Shown: piece after piece, positions 1 through 15,970 of the stretch
Layout of the letters: each line of letters opens with the position of its first letter
How positions within the stretch are numbered: the stretch's first letter is position 1
Assembly (NCBI RefSeq): GCF_020085105.1
Contig: NC_058042.1
Span: forward strand, 20,161,001 to 20,225,000
Source: Siniperca chuatsi
Taxonomy: Eukaryota; Chordata; Actinopteri; Centrarchiformes; Sinipercidae
Direction of reading: 5' to 3'
DNA length: 64,000 nucleotides
Notes under the pieces: model-generated
Seen by the model: the letters and a program-made list of their open reading frames with translations, nothing else
What the model was told of the DNA's origin: nothing
The model's database searches: none
Translations under genes and position numbers: made by a program

Positions 1-3000
1 TTTCAAAATCTAACAACCTGGAAGAAATATATCAACCAAAACAATGATGCCAGTATCAGCTTAGGTAGTCACAGAAATCAAAACCTGAAACAGATCTATT
101 TTCAGGAAAATAAGAAAGACAGAGATCCAGAAAAGGAAGGGATGGAACATTCAGGAGTCACCTTATGTTTATCTTTTCCTCATTTGTTTATTACTTCCAC
201 CAAAGATTATGCAAAGTGCTTCTTGGTACACAGAAGATACCTTATCCTGCTGAATGCATAATAGCAGTGCAACATGTAAAATCACAGAGTGAAATAAAGA
301 GAACCAAACAGAAAACTGGTCTCTCTCCTTTGGTTTTGGGGGGGGGGGGAATGGATGTTGCCATGGTTGCACGGTTAACGCAATTCAAGCCTCATCGCTG
401 TTCTGTGAAACCAAATCTATTTTCCATCCTGAGGATATGACGTACAAGCTGAGGGGCCATTGAATGCTAGAGGAGCAGAAGTCTCGTGACTGTTCTCTGC
501 CACATGCAAGAGCTCCAGAGGAAACGGACAGGTACGGCAAAAATATGAGCTAGGTGATGGACTAGGATCCTGCCTTTTGCCCAGTGTATGGCCCATGTAA
601 CACTGAACAGGAATAGGTGAGTATATGAAAGAATGGGTGTGCCTGAACAAGCGCAAACTCAGACAAGTGATAGCACAACGCACCAGGTCAGCACCTGTAC
701 ATAAGCATAGATAAATTGTAGACTAAAATAATGGTGGACAAGTTTAACATACAGACAAAATTGCAATTATCGTAAGCAATGACCTAATGCCTCATTGAGC
801 TGCACCCAAACAGGCAGTGATTCTTCTAAAACCAGCTTAAGTTTTATGACCATGCAAAAAATGTAGGAACGGTTTATAAAGATACAAAATATCCCAATAT
901 GTAGCAAAAGTAATGGAAAGTAGTAGTACATGACTGTTTGATCTAAAATAATAACTCATTGCATTTTGGATGAGATGGGTTCATTTATGAACATGATGGA
1001 TGCCTGTGCATAACACATATCAGGTTTATTGTGGATTTCTCTCTCTCAAATGTATGATATTTAAGAGATATCTTATGCAACAACTGGGGATGCATCAACG
1101 CAAGATCAATATATTTTTTTTAACCATTCTTTAAATACAAATTAATCTGCTTCTAATGCTTTAATGTGCTGCAAATACATCTTTGTATGAAGGCTGAACA
1201 CGTTTTTTCTCAATCACAAGACAGAAGCGTGCATATCAGGTCTGGTCGCTGATACTACTGCACTGTTCAGAGGTTGGAAATGAACGGCTATGAGTGAGAA
1301 ATGAGTTGTCTACAATATCACTATGTTCAAAGGTTTCCATAGAGCCTCATGTGTTATCAGTGGAAAAACACCTCCAGAGCAGAGGGGGGAAAAAAGACAC
1401 ATCTTCAAAGAGCTTTCTGCATCTGGTAGCAGTGTTGTCAGACGCTCTTTTTAAAACATCACTGTACACCATAGCATTTTAGAGTTGCTCTTTAAGTTGA
1501 AAATAGTTAAAAGAATCTTGTGAATAAGTTTTTCAACAACTTTTAGGCTGACACAATGGAGTATGTAACATTTGGTTTTGGTAGGGTCACTACAGAACAT
1601 GGCCTGACTGAGAATAACAAACTCTACATTGGCTGCTGGCTTGTCTTTAATGGAAAGCATCTCTAACAAACCTTTATGCACAATGCTGAGCACAGCAGTA
1701 ACAGCACGGCACACCACTGTGCCAAGTATAACCCGCCCACACTGCAGGTATGATATTCAGCAAAAATAACAAAATAAAACCCAAACAGGCAGGAGCAATG
1801 GTAAGATTTGGTTGCCATTTTTCACATCACTGCCTGAAGCTTCCATTATATTTTACTGCTCCTTTTTAGATAGGCTCTGACCAATGAAAACAAGTCTTTC
1901 CCTGGTCAACAAGTTCAACATTTTGCTCCTTCACCTCAAACAGCTGCTTCCCTTCCTCCATCCATCTCTTCTTTTCCTCCCTCTCTATTCATCTGTCTCT
2001 AATCCAGGCTGAGGCACAAAGCAATGTTATGTTAGTAGAACCAACACAAAAATGTTGCATGGTAAGATTCCAAAACACACAATGCACATACAAATTGTTG
2101 ACCCAGAGGTTGAGATGAAAACCCCAAACCTCGGAAATAAGTTGGGTCTTCTATCCTGATATCCTATAATCAGGACAAACATATAAACGTGCTTCTTTAA
2201 CCTAGGCTGCATTTTTATGTATTCACTATTTATAAATTCAATTGAACATTTACTAATTTTGAGTTTATAAAGTTCTGCTGAGTCCAATTGTGTCTCCAGT
2301 TGCTTTAATACAACAGAAATAGGCTTTCACAAGAAATGAATTAAAAAAGCTAAAAGCTAAGCTAAAACAATACAGCACCAAGTGTGTCAATAGTCCTCTC
2401 CTCATAGGACAGTGTGCAAGCTGGCAACCTTACTAACTCTGAACAAAACCCATTTTACTGATGGCTGTATTGGTGCCTGGCTTGCTGGCTAACATCTAAT
2501 TCAACACGAAAATATGACAATTCTGGAGTTGTTGGAGAGTGTATTTTTAACAGTTCCCTCTGCTTCCAGTATTTGTGTCAAGCTAGGCTAAATATACCCC
2601 AGGCACATCTCCATTCTGTACTCTGTACTGCACAGATAAAACATTGATATTAAATCTTTTTCTGACAACAAAACAGGTATATACAGGTCTGGTAAGAGAT
2701 TTTATCTCACCCGAAGAAAAAATTGAAACACTGACATGAGTCAGAAAGGCCATGGCAGAGCAGAGAAATTATCTCCATCTCTATTTCTTATTCATGGTCA
2801 TTATCTCACACTCCAGAAATAGTCCTCTGATCCTCCCTGCTCTGTCCTCGAACGGAGGAACTAAGTGTAAAGTGGCATCCTACCAGCTCACCCAGAGATC
2901 AGCAAATAAAGGTGGCTACACATAGGGAGGCGGGTCATTGTCATTGCATGCTTACACAGGCCTTTCAGTAAGCTTGTTCTGATAAATAAACTCATTTAGG

Positions 3001-4148
3001 CTACACTGCAGTTGGCTTAAACTCAGCCACAAAAACAAACTGACTAAGATGGTGACTCCATGATCGAAGAATGGAGCTTTACCGCACGTCTCTTCCAGGA
3101 ACTGTAATTCCACGCACTCTCAGAGCACTTTGCATTATTCAGTGGAACACAGAGGCAGTGTGGCAAAGGCGGCGGTAGCACTTGCACTCTGATCTGCCCA
3201 AAGTTTAGATTAGGGATACAAGGCTTTACACACATTTCACAGATGTTAAATGTGCTGACATGGAGCCAGTGTTAAAGAAAGTGTTTTTTTCCAGTTCAGG
3301 TAGACTGAGCTTCGTCTCTATAGTTTTGCTGTTTTAATCAAAGTATTCTGAATTCAGCAGCGACCACTGCATCTGGGCTCTGAATAAGAAAACAAGAAAG
3401 CTTGCCTAAGGATAATTAAAACATACATGGCAATTTTAAAATAACAGATAACACTTGTTTTCTTACAAACCTATCTGGAAATCCCTTGACAGATGTCATA
3501 TAAATGATTTCAAAGTAGCAGGTCCATGAGTGATTTTTTAACTTTTATTTGATGTACATGCTTTTGTAATTTTATGAAGAAACAAATTATTCTAATTATA
3601 TTAAAACAAAGCTTCATACAGCTATGCTTACATCTGTCAGACAACCCACAGTTTATTAATCATTTGTAATCTCTTTTGAACCTAACATTTACCAGATTAC
3701 ATAGCAAAAGGAGCAAGCTATCTGCAATTTACGGCCTTGACAACAACATATCTTTGCTTGTAGTTGCCAACTGCATGGCCTTAGTCATGAAGGATACTAG
3801 GACACAAGTACTTTATGGATATTTCACACCAAAGCCATTAATTTATGTAAAACAACAAGAAAGGACACATACTTTCTGGAATGCAAAGCTGATGTTAAAA
3901 TTTGAACCACTTTCTGCAGTTTTGCTTCCGGGGGAGGGGGGTAATTTTGAGAAAATCCAAGATTAAAGTCGTAAATTTACGAGAAAAAAAAACACTTGAA
4001 TATTTTGAGATTATAAAGTTACATTGATGATTTTGTGTGTGTGGGAAGTAGACTGACTGTTTACACCAAGGACTTGTGTACGCTTCTCATTTCTGGACTC
4101 ACTCGATTAGTGCTAGTGATGTTATGATTGGCTGACCTGACTAGCGTG

Positions 4149-4152
4149 TACA

Positions 4153-4205
<53 letters not shown>
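4149..4205. repeat. Compound microsatellite (CA)n(GA)n
   Basis: About ten CA units followed directly by about seventeen GA units, in hipk3 intron 2. Confidence 0.98.
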
Positions 4206-4207
<2 letters not shown>

Positions 4208-5529
4208 TTTGAGACTAACTTGCATGTCTCTTCAAAGTCTGGATTTTTATGATAATATGGTGATTTTGGGCTAAAATCACAAGTATTTCCTTATTGCTAA
4301 ATGAATTCGATTGCATAGTATAATTTGATTAGGTCATCCACTGCAGGCTTAATACACAGCAAGCAGCGGCGTCTGTGGTGTGATGAGGTTGATCCAGCCT
4401 TGCAAAGTGAAGTGATGTGGTTGCTTGAGGAAAAAACACACTATTTTCCCAAGTTTTTTTTCTCACAAATTTCTGACTTTATAATCTCAGAGAATATTTG
4501 AGCTCTGTAATTTTCTTTTTTTGTTTAACCTACAATGGCCCTAATACGCCGTTGTACAAAACCCCACAGTCAAGTGCTCACTGAGTTACGTTTCCACACA
4601 TTTAGTATAACAACTAATTTTGAGCTTTGCAGCCAAAATTCTCTTTCATAAAGAGATTCCTTAACGGCTCTGGTAAATGCAGCTTTTATTATTCATACCA
4701 GTGACGACGTATTGTATTAAACCAATGTGACTGACTGGCACAACACCAGCAAAATCATTTGTTGCTGGAAATATAAAGCAGTGTATGTCACAGGGCCCTG
4801 GTGACACCAATTGGCACAACAAAGAGTTGGATTGAAGTGATCAGCAATGAGCTTTTAGCATGTGAGCACATGTTTGAGATATTCTTGTAAACGTTAAGGG
4901 AGTTGCTTCCATCTTAGATCCAAAATGAAGTTTAAAAAAAAGTGTAAACTGTCACTCTTAGGATGACAGTCACTAGGGATACTGATTTGACACTGCATCA
5001 AAGTGGTCTGAAAACAATCACATCTTGTTAATAAAATACAAGATGTTGCAAAAAAAACAAAACATCACCATGAGAACTAACCTTGATGCATAATTTCGGT
5101 GCTTTCTAAATGACAGACTGCAAGCTGCTTTGGCTATATAAATACCTATAAAAACACTCATTACCCACTAACCCAAAGAAGTACACAGTTCACACAACGG
5201 GAGACGCTTGTGTGCCCACAAGTTCCTACACACACAAAATATGTTTCTAAGACTTTCTGGGGGATTGCATGCTCATTCTGTAAAAATCCCAGACCTACTT
5301 TTCAGGGGGAAATTAATCCTGTAGTCTCAGTCCAAATATTCCATGTGTGAATAGGAGAATGAACTACAGCTTCTGGTTTACATAGAGGTACTGCTCCACC
5401 GTGGAAAATCTCTATTAGACCTTTCGATTATGTCTATGCTGAATTGTTAATTAAAAGTAAAATGAAAAAGTGAAAGGACAATCCATATGCACATCCACAT
5501 GCAAATAATTTACTACGTCTGCAAAAGCC

Positions 5530-5985
5530 TGGTCACATTTAGTCTTGAGCCGGGAATTAAGAACAGCCAGATGGGCCCTGATCTGAGGCTGTGCTCTGGC
5601 TCATAGGGGAGAAGCAATTCGGCAGCATAACTGGGAGCTAAACCATGAAGTGCTTTAAAAGATAATCAGTAAAACCTTAAAATCAATTCTAAAACTTACT
5701 GGTCAACCAGTGAAGAGAGGCTAAAAGAGGGCTTATATGATCTTGTCTTATAATATTTGTTAAAAGCTGAGCAGCTGTGTTTTGTACTAGCTGAATTACA
5801 ATAATCTAACCAAGATGATATAAAAGCATGTATGACCTACTCCAATTCAGGTCGAGAGAAAATAATTTTTGAGATGCTCCTCAGTTGATAAAAAAACATT
5901 ATTGAACGACTTTTGCAACTTGTTTTTCAAACAAAAGGTCATTGTTGAATATTACACCTAGGTTTCTGGCAGCAGGTTTGACAAA
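5530..5985. repeat. Degenerate interspersed fish repeat, class unknown
   Basis: The run of phrases around the stretch ccttaaaatcaattctaaaa and, at the end, cacctaggtttctg matches a repeat I have met many times in teleost DNA. It is decayed, with no clear ends or duplications, and I cannot name its class. Confidence 0.45.
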
Positions 5986-8900
5986 ATAATACACACTAAA
6001 AAAACACTTGAAACATTAACAATAAACATTAAACCAGAAGATTAATAAAGGAAATCAAGGTTTTGTTTTCAACTTGGAATATGTATCTAAAAACTGTATA
6101 AATATGGCCACTTGGCCATACTGAAAATTGAGGTCAGAGAGCTCCAACTAAACTGACCAGATGCTTATAAATTGTGGAAGCGGCTGGCACATCTATCAAA
6201 CTTATCTTAGCTATCCACCAGCCACTTTAGATTACTGGCCAACAAATATCTAGTGCTGCACATAACCAAACACACAAACACAAATGGAATTATGAAAATC
6301 AAAACAGCTGACGTTAGAGCTGGTTGACCTTGAACGAGTAAGTGAGAGCTCTCTAGTATTTCAAGCTGTCCTTATTTCATTCTGGCTGCCTATGTGCTTC
6401 ACCATCTATAGAAGTCAAAGCCCACTGGCCGGCATCCCATGAGCTATTTTAAGCAACCCTTCGCTCTTAGCCTCAGCAACTCTGTTCCCTCACAGTATGC
6501 TTTACATACTCCTGTCTGCAAGGTGGTACAAACTAGAGAGGAACATTTTTACAGAGCATTTTTCATTTATTAGTGTTTTGTAATCATAACAACTTTGTCC
6601 TGACAGGAGAATCAAATCAGAAATTAATCAAAATATTCAATTCTAACATTACATACTGAAGTATTCATTGAAGTCCATAATGAATCTAAGGAAACTGCCC
6701 CTCTGCTTATAGTCTATGACAAGTATTATTGTACAATATAACTGGCAAAACATTTGTATTTTACATATTTATGTGCATTGGCATCAACAAATTCCAATCA
6801 AAACTCCACATAACCCTACCAAGTGACGGTGATAAATGTAGAACAGTAAAAGCGCCATTCATTTTTTTTTTTTTACTTCAAGAAATGGGTTGCCAACTAA
6901 GTCACTTGTTTATGGAACTATCTTCCAAGGAGAAGTGATGCTGAGCCTGCTTCTCTGGCACAATACTGATGCGAATGATTTGTACCCAGACAGACCTTGT
7001 CATTCTGCACTCTCAAGTCAACAATGGTACTGATGTATATTGTATCAAAATACAATAACATGCCAGCTCTGTGAAAAACTGCTGGTCACCAAAGCTTGAG
7101 GTTGACAGAACTGACAAACAGCTACACTGTTCACTTCCTCCACCACAAAAGTACAGCAAAGTACGACAGTTCTATTTTGAGCAACTTCTTGAAACAAAGT
7201 GCATTTACAATAATATGACAATATTCTCAAGAATGATACATTGATTAATGTGTGGGATGAAAAGACAATGCAATAATTATGTCACGGACAAGTATTTTTC
7301 CATAAATTTCCATAAAACTACGGCCAATGAATGGGTCAAAGCAAGTACTGTCTTCTCACTTTACTCAGTGAGAAACAGTTACAGTAAATGCAAATCCATG
7401 AATCTATTTTCATTGACAGTATTTTAATTCCCTGCAGAGCATACTGCTTCACTGGCTCAGTGTGCAGACAGTGAGAATGATTCAAATGCTATGTAAATGC
7501 AGCTAGTGCTGATCTGAATGTGGCTCATAAATCCTGCTCACTTCTTCCCATCCTCAGAAACCAAGGTTTAAAACAAAATAGCACTGGCAATCCGTACCTA
7601 AAAAAATCAATTTACTTAATCTCACCATTTGAATAGATATCACAGATATTTTTGCCATACTGTGCCAAGCTGCAAGAAACTATGGTCAGAAAACATAATA
7701 TGCAGCCAGTCCTAAAAGCATTTGCTTAGGAAAGGGACAGCACATGTTGAAGGTCCAAGGTTAACACAAACTGCACTTAAGTATTTGCTATGTCTAGGCT
7801 GTTCTTTCCATCTATTGATCAAACAAAGGTGCTAGATTTTGACATGCTCTTTCAGAGCCATTCCTCCATTACACAGGTTCATTAAATGTCCAATTATAGA
7901 TCTAAATTGACAATTTGATAGGCATTTTCCACAGCAACATTAGCTGTGTTATACAGCAAAATCAAACGGCCCAACCTAAACTAGAATGACAGGACCTCTC
8001 CTTGTTGGGGCCAATAAAGGGTACTCAAACCAGTTGCAATTTCACTGATGTAGTCTGAGGGGAGAGTACTGAAAGTTAAAATGTGTTTTCCCTGGTGCCC
8101 ACATTGACACTTCTGAAGGTAGAAAATCTCAGTGAGGAGGAGGGTGATACCACTTTTACCACAAATATCAGAAATGACATATTTCATGATCACACTGTCT
8201 TTTTAGATACTGACTTGAGGGTGATGCACTTGCCATGTGGGAGGGCGAGGTACAAAGAGTTTGTGAGAGCGGAGGAGGGCCAAATTGACCTGGAGGAGCA
8301 AGATGGCACATGAGCATCAACAGGCCAACTAGCTATAAATCTTCTGGCAGAGTAAAACCACAAACTATATCAATCACTCCACAGCATTAAACTGATGCAG
8401 AGTTTACATCACACAAATTTACCAGCCAAAATATTTTTCAACCGGCCATAAAATTGCATAAGATACGATGTCATAAAATCTCCCCTCACCCCCTTATCTG
8501 TCAAATGCCACTTCTCGGTACATTATCTTTTAACTGCACTTCCACCGTGCTCTTCATTTTTCCTTTTAGGTTGATCTACTCTGGCAATGTGTTGCACCTG
8601 ACACATATTTGCATACTCTTTGCAGTTAGCACAAAATTCTCCTCTGTAGCACTGGTAATCGAGCCAGGTAGCTAGCTAGATAAAGTAAGCATAACCGTAG
8701 CAACAGTGGACAGCAAGGGTCAATCAAAGAACTGCGATACAATTATTGACGGTCATACGTTGCAACTGTATATAATATCCTTACATTCTATTTCCAGAAC
8801 ATTTGACTGAGATTAAAGCTTAATACATAACACATTTGTGTGTGTAAACAGACTTGCATTAAGTGAAGCATGAGGCATTACATGCTACATGTGTAAAAGG

Positions 8901-9378
8901 TGGCGAGTGTAAAAGGTGCATTGGTTAAAAAAAGAAGCATATCCGCTACGTCAGATGGAAGACTGAAATGCAGCCGTTGTAGACGAGGTGTTGTGTTATG
9001 ACCGTAGCTAGATTTGGTTGAATATGCCCTTTTCCCATTAGTTCAAAGTACCATACTTTAGCTGTGGCATGGTGTGATCACATGCATTTCCACTGTGTCC
9101 TCACAGCAGTGGGTGACTAGCAGAGGGACAGCACAATGCATGTATTCTAACTGTATGTATGCTGGGCAAATATTGACTGTCACAGTTCATTCCTTGTGCC
9201 TTGGGAAAAGTCCAAGGAAAGTATAATGATGTTGCAGCTAGTGAGTCAGTTGTGATATGACTTGGTTGAATCACTACCTCTAATGAACAGAGTGTACACC
9301 AGCTGGAAAGGTTTGAATTCAAATTATTTAACAACCATTAGTCATGCCAACTGTGCACCAAGCATATATTGCCATGAT

Positions 9379-10302
9379 TAGGCCTGTCACGTTAACTACT
9401 TTTGTTGGACGATATATTGGCTGAGCAATAATTTCGATAAACGATATTGTTATTTTAAGGGCATTGGCATCTCATTCCATCGCATTCATTTGCATAAAGC
9501 ATAGGGGTTGTGTTGGATTGCAGCAAGGGTGAGATAGAAAAAATCTTTAGCCAAATAATCACAAACTCACTACAGGGACATTGTATATTTGAAGTAAAAA
9601 AGATTTTTAAAAACCTACAGAGGGATGGAGAAGAACAAACAAACTATTTAAATATTCACAAGCTGTAGGATCACTCTAATCCAGAGATCTGGAGAGAAAG
9701 AGTGAGAGAAGCTCAAACCTGCCTGTCCCACACACCACACCTACTGACTTTCAGCACATGGCGGAAAAGGAGAGACGAGACCCCAACGCTGTTGGCAGAA
9801 GAGCCGAGGACTGCGATTACTCTGAGTAGCATCCATGGAAATGAATTACAATATATGAATATATTTCTCGCCTTTTCCATGATGGTCTGAATAGGTCACT
9901 AAACTTGTCGCTAGTCGCCTTTTAAAAATTAAGTCGCTAAGAGGGTCTGAAAAGTCACAAAATCGAGCGAGAAAGTCACCAAGTTGGCGTGTGGAGAAGG
10001 GAGCTGCCTGAGCCACGCAGATGGTGAAACTCCACACAGAGCAGAAGACGAGCGTAGTTCTGTTCATTTGGCTTACGTGCTATGAAAAACCCTTAAGCAC
10101 TGCGCCCCAAGTCTTATAATGATAGGGAAAACCCTGCTGTTTATTCTGGAATCATGTTGGCTAAAATGTTGGTGACATTCTTATGTAAACAAACACGCAC
10201 GCATGTAAACACAACGGGCAATATCAAGGTCGGTAAAAATGATCAATGTCATGTCCATATATCGTACAATAAGTGGATACCGTAATTATTGCGACAGGCC
10301 TA
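9379..10302. mobile_element. Non-autonomous hAT element with perfect 8-bp target duplication
   Basis: Ends are TAGGCCTGTCACG and CGACAGGCCTA, an inverted terminal repeat of about 11-13 bases. The element is flanked by the identical 8-mer GCCATGAT at 9371-9378 and 10303-10310. Eight-base duplications and ends of this kind are typical of hAT transposons, and the subterminal cgataaacgatattg region resembles a family common in teleosts. There is no transposase ORF, so it was mobilised in trans. It lies in hipk3 intron 2. Confidence 0.85.
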
Positions 10303-10317
10303 GCCATGATGAGATCA

Positions 10318-10806
10318 GAATCCTAGTTGCTGGAAAACAGTAAGTTAATTCATTGTTTATGGGCGTGTAAAAAGCTGCCGCGATTTTGGAAGAGTATGGT
10401 TGAAAGTATAAGCCTTATAAATGGAATGGAAATTCCTTTACGAGCCAAACTGTGTACTGAGAATATACCCTGAAGACTGGAATGTGGATAAAAGAGCTGG
10501 CAGCCTGTCTAGCTTTGGAGAGACTAACTTATATTGTGAAAAAGAAAGACAAGAACTTTGCTCGTTTGTAGAGCCTCTATATGGGAGTTTTTGGAAACTC
10601 ATAATTTTGAATGATGTGAAACTGTCTGAAACTATGCACTGTTGTACTTTTTATTATGTTTGTTTATTTATATCTATCTCTCTTTTTTTTTGTTTTTGGG
10701 GGGGGGGTTCCCCTCTCCTGCTAAGGTCGGGGGAAATATACACTTAATATGTTAACGTCTTAATGTATATGTTTAATGTGTTAAATTCAATAAACAGAAA
10801 AAACAT
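10318..10806 (+). mobile_element. 5'-truncated L1-like LINE 3' end (candidate)
   Basis: Broken reading frames resemble the C-terminus of L1/Tx1-type reverse transcriptase proteins: a WACKKLPRFW stretch, then PLRAKLC and FWKLIILND. A T-rich/G-run 3' UTR follows, then AATAAA near 10789 and a short A-rich tail. It starts right after the hAT element. The call rests on weak similarity only. Confidence 0.45.
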
Positions 10807-11913
10807 AGTTGCTAGGATTATCTATGTGAAGCTCTGGGTGGCAAGAAGCATCACTCCTCATCAAAATTGACTAGTTGGAAATGTCATGTCATTGTTTTAT
10901 TTGGTTTAACTGGAAAGACATGGCAATATAACTTATTCATGTCACCATGTAAACAGAACGGTTCTACAACTTCCTCATGTTTGTACCATTTGTGTGCAGC
11001 TTCACAACTATTTAATGTGCCAAAACAATTACTCTTCATGACACAGACACAAACATACATGTATGCGTATATACAAAACCTTGTGTAAATAATAGTCATA
11101 AAATGGCAAAATGGCTCCATTTTCTTCTTATCATCACAGAGTCTCTATACAAACCAGGGAAGGTACAAACCAAACAGTGAACTGGGTCACTCCTGCCTCT
11201 TACGCAACAGTTGATACCATTTCAGGCCTGTTTTTCTAATCAAACCAAAGCACTTATAACATAATGCCAAAAGGAAATTTGTCCTGCAGGTTTTTCTAGG
11301 GAACATCCAAGACCATCAGAAACACAGGCGCCCTTCTAAGATAAACATTAGGTACTGTACCTACTGCCATGTTATACCCTAGAGCCTATAACACGTAACA
11401 GCATACTTAAGTTTGGAAAGGCATTCAGTAATTTCTCTGCCAAATCTTTCTTAACTTAATCTAAATGTTCATTCTATGTATTAGTATCAATCTTCAAACA
11501 TTTGCCTATCCATTTTTTTCTATCACAACAGAATCTCTGTAAATCCTTTTAACTCCCAAGGCCAAAGGATCTTTGTCCTGAATGAAAATAATACAAGATA
11601 GTCAATTAAACATGTATTTTTTCTTATTGTTTTAAAGTCTTGCAGAACACAATTTTCTTTCCCATCCAGCAGGGACATGAATAGTCAGTCTGTAGTCTGC
11701 TAGTTAACACTGCAGTCTGTGGTATGTGGCTCCTAAATAGGCAGGATGTTGTGCAGTGTGGGAGACATTTCCTTGTTTTGCTAGAGGAAGGACATTTTTG
11801 TAACCTGACTATGGCGGTCTGGACACCAACAGTGACTGAAATTAGTTTGAAATGTACTGTCAAGTCAAACCTGCTTTTCTTGGCAAAAATCTCTTTCTCC
11901 TTTTTTGTACTCA

Positions 11914-13266
<1,353 letters not shown>

Positions 13267-14319
13267 TCAACAAACAACCGTTTTAGCATGTTTCATAAAA
13301 TAGTGCCATTTTTAATAAACGATGCTGAAGAACTGTGGAACGTGTTATGTTGCACACTCATACTTAAATGTTGAACAACTTACTGTGCAATACAAAAACT
13401 ATCTAGCTGTTACATCATCAGTTGAAAACCCAAAGAACAGTCCAGATCTTCCAGAGTGTTTTCCTGTCTTTATTTGCTTAAGGCTGATGGTGAGTTTAAG
13501 TTACTGAGTCCAAAACAGTTGACAGACACCACCAATCCAATTATGTTGTTTTAGTACTCCTACTTGATGACATCACAAGTAGTAGTGCCCCACTAACATC
13601 CGTCCACCCGTCACCGCAAATGTATAGGTCAAATGGATCAGGGCAAGATAACGTAGTGGAGTGCTTGAGAGCACGTTCACTATTCTGCCCTATCCACTGC
13701 AATCCCACCAACACCTCCACACACTAGATGACTAACTTTTCAAAGGTTTGCCTGACCTTTTCCTGCCATTTCCATGTATCCTACTGGAGGTCTCTAGGCA
13801 ACCAATAGAGAGGGAGAGAGGATAAGAGACAGACAAAGAGAGAAAAATAAAGCCACAAAGTATCATCAGGCCCATGTTTCCAATTACCTAAGACATGGTT
13901 TATTTTTCCCCTCATCCCCCATCATGGGTGTGTGTGTGTTTGAGGAAAGATAAAGCACTTCATGCTCATGGAGGCCATCACATGTTCACTCAATAATGCA
14001 TAACAGAAAAAGAGGAATGAAGTAAAATAACAAGTTTCATGATCATGGTCGTCTTTAAAATCCATATTCAAAATTGGCACAGTGACCTCATCAGACACTG
14101 TCTGTGTGCCATACTGGCGCCTATTACCTACTTTCATTCTGGGGCACATTCACTGAGATACAAGCAGCTTGTCCCCAAAGGTTTCCATACTTTAATCAAC
14201 AGTGCAGAACCATGTTTACCTATGTAAAAAAACGAAAACCTGGGGGGGGGGCTTTGTGTCACACAGTCTAAAATGCCATAGGCTTAAGCTATGTCTATGA
14301 ACCTTGACAGTTATACAAC

Positions 14320-14397
14320 CCCCACCCGACAAAGCTACGAATATTCACGAGTAATTCTCACTTCGAAGCTTCAAAAATGGTATTCGGGACAGCCCTA
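14320..14397. mobile_element. hAT terminal fragment (candidate)
   Basis: The stretch with cgaatattc-like and ttcgaagcttc blocks ends in CGGGACAGCCCTA, the reverse complement of a common fish hAT end (TAGGGCTGTCCCG). I find no matching left end or target duplication, so it appears to be a solo or truncated end. Confidence 0.4.
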
Positions 14398-14841
14398 ACC
14401 ACCATCATTTTTAATGCCTTATTTCCCCAACTGATTCAAAAAGATCATTCATCGAAAAGGACACATAAGTGAGTCAGGTTTGGGCTGTTAGTGCCCCTGT
14501 AGAGTCTCCTAAAATAAATATCCCTGATGGAAAACACACTTGTGCTGTGATAACACTAACGCTGTGAGCCACCCCTTTGACTATTCTGAGCAGCAAGATA
14601 AGGTCAACCTATTCCCTTGACATCTCTTCGCACAATCACTCCTGTGTTACTGTTTGGTGGCACTGTTTACTATCTTCTCTATCTACCTATAAAAGGAAGA
14701 AGTCTCTGTCTGTCTGTCTTTCAATTTACTCAACAAAAGTGTATCCGATCGACTTCACACGTGGCGGGTGTATTGCTGAGAACCCAAGGAAGTGCAGTGT
14801 CAAGTGTGAAGTAGTTTGGATGAGCTGAGAAACATTGCCGT

Positions 14842-15970
14842 GCAGAGCCGGAGAGCCCCCACAGTTTTAGATGCAGCAATTCCAGACCCACTGTTTTAGA
14901 CGTGCGCAAGTTTAAACGACAGTCTGTGACTACTACTATCCAGAACCATCTCTCTCAACGGCACTGGTTATACCTAACGAGGCATCAGCTAATTTGAGTT
15001 TAGATGTTAATATTTTGATAACCCTACACAGTGGTTAGAGATTTTGATAACCCTACAGAGGAAGAAGGAGTGATACTGACTGATGTCTGTGTTCTTCACT
15101 CATTATTTTCATGTCAGGAATATGTATTTTACTGACATTTTAGATTTATTTCCAATGAAATATCATTGAATGTATCTAGTGACTTTGCTGTTGTGAAATT
15201 TACTGTTGCTGCTCTAGAAAAAAATATTTAGTTATATTTAAAATATAAAATCATTTCTAATCCTGAATTTATTCTTTTTTTTTTAAAAATGATAATTTAA
15301 AAAACGCAATTCTTTATTTATAGAAAAAAAGACCCGGTAAGAGTATGGATAAGATAATGATACAATCCTAACGATACCCACCCCTACAGCTGGTTAGTGG
15401 CTTCACCCTGACTTTGGGAGGATGAGCAAATTGCAGGACATCACGCTTAGGTCTACTTTTTTGTTTGCATTTTTGTTTCACTTTTTTTCTTGCTAATGTC
15501 TGAGTATAATCTAAAACCTGTGTTTTTTATTCAATATTTGTATGATTTTTGTCTAAAATTATGTGAAAATGCATAGTTATTAGTCAAATAACATCAAACT
15601 TTCTTGGGGGAGGACCCCCAAACCCCACGACCACATATTAGTGGATGCGATTGCGGATTTGCATATCATAGAAGACTGGACTATTGGCCTTGGTGGAGGG
15701 CTACACTCTCCGAGTGCGCTTCTAGTTAATACATAAGACGATTATACATTTTGCTTTTCATATGTGCAGTGTGTCGAACGAAGAAGCAGAAATAACAATA
15801 ATGATTATTATTATTTTTAATAATTTAGGTGTGGCTCATGTTTTGGGAACACCTCAATAAACTGTCTAAAACTGGTGGTGTAGTGCTGTGTTGTTAGTAA
15901 AGTTTAAAAAAAGAAAAAACTAGTGGCGCGAACTGCTGCATCTAGAACTGCAGGGGCTTTCCGGCTCTGC
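14842..15970. mobile_element. 1.1-kb element with 43-bp terminal inverted repeats
   Basis: The left arm 14842-14883 (GCAGAGCCGGAGAGCCCC...) is the inverted copy of the right arm 15928-15970, about 37 of 43 bases matching. A second inner block (gttttagac at 14893 and its complement gtctaaaac at 15863) also pairs. There is no transposase ORF. A decayed direct repeat (gatga..ctgagaaa) sits just outside the arms at 14819-14832 and 15976-15990. The family is not recognised. Confidence 0.65.

Noticed and set aside
8083..8313. 76-codon plus-strand ORF in hipk3 intron 2
   Set aside because: No recognisable domain, no splice context on that strand, and codons look random.
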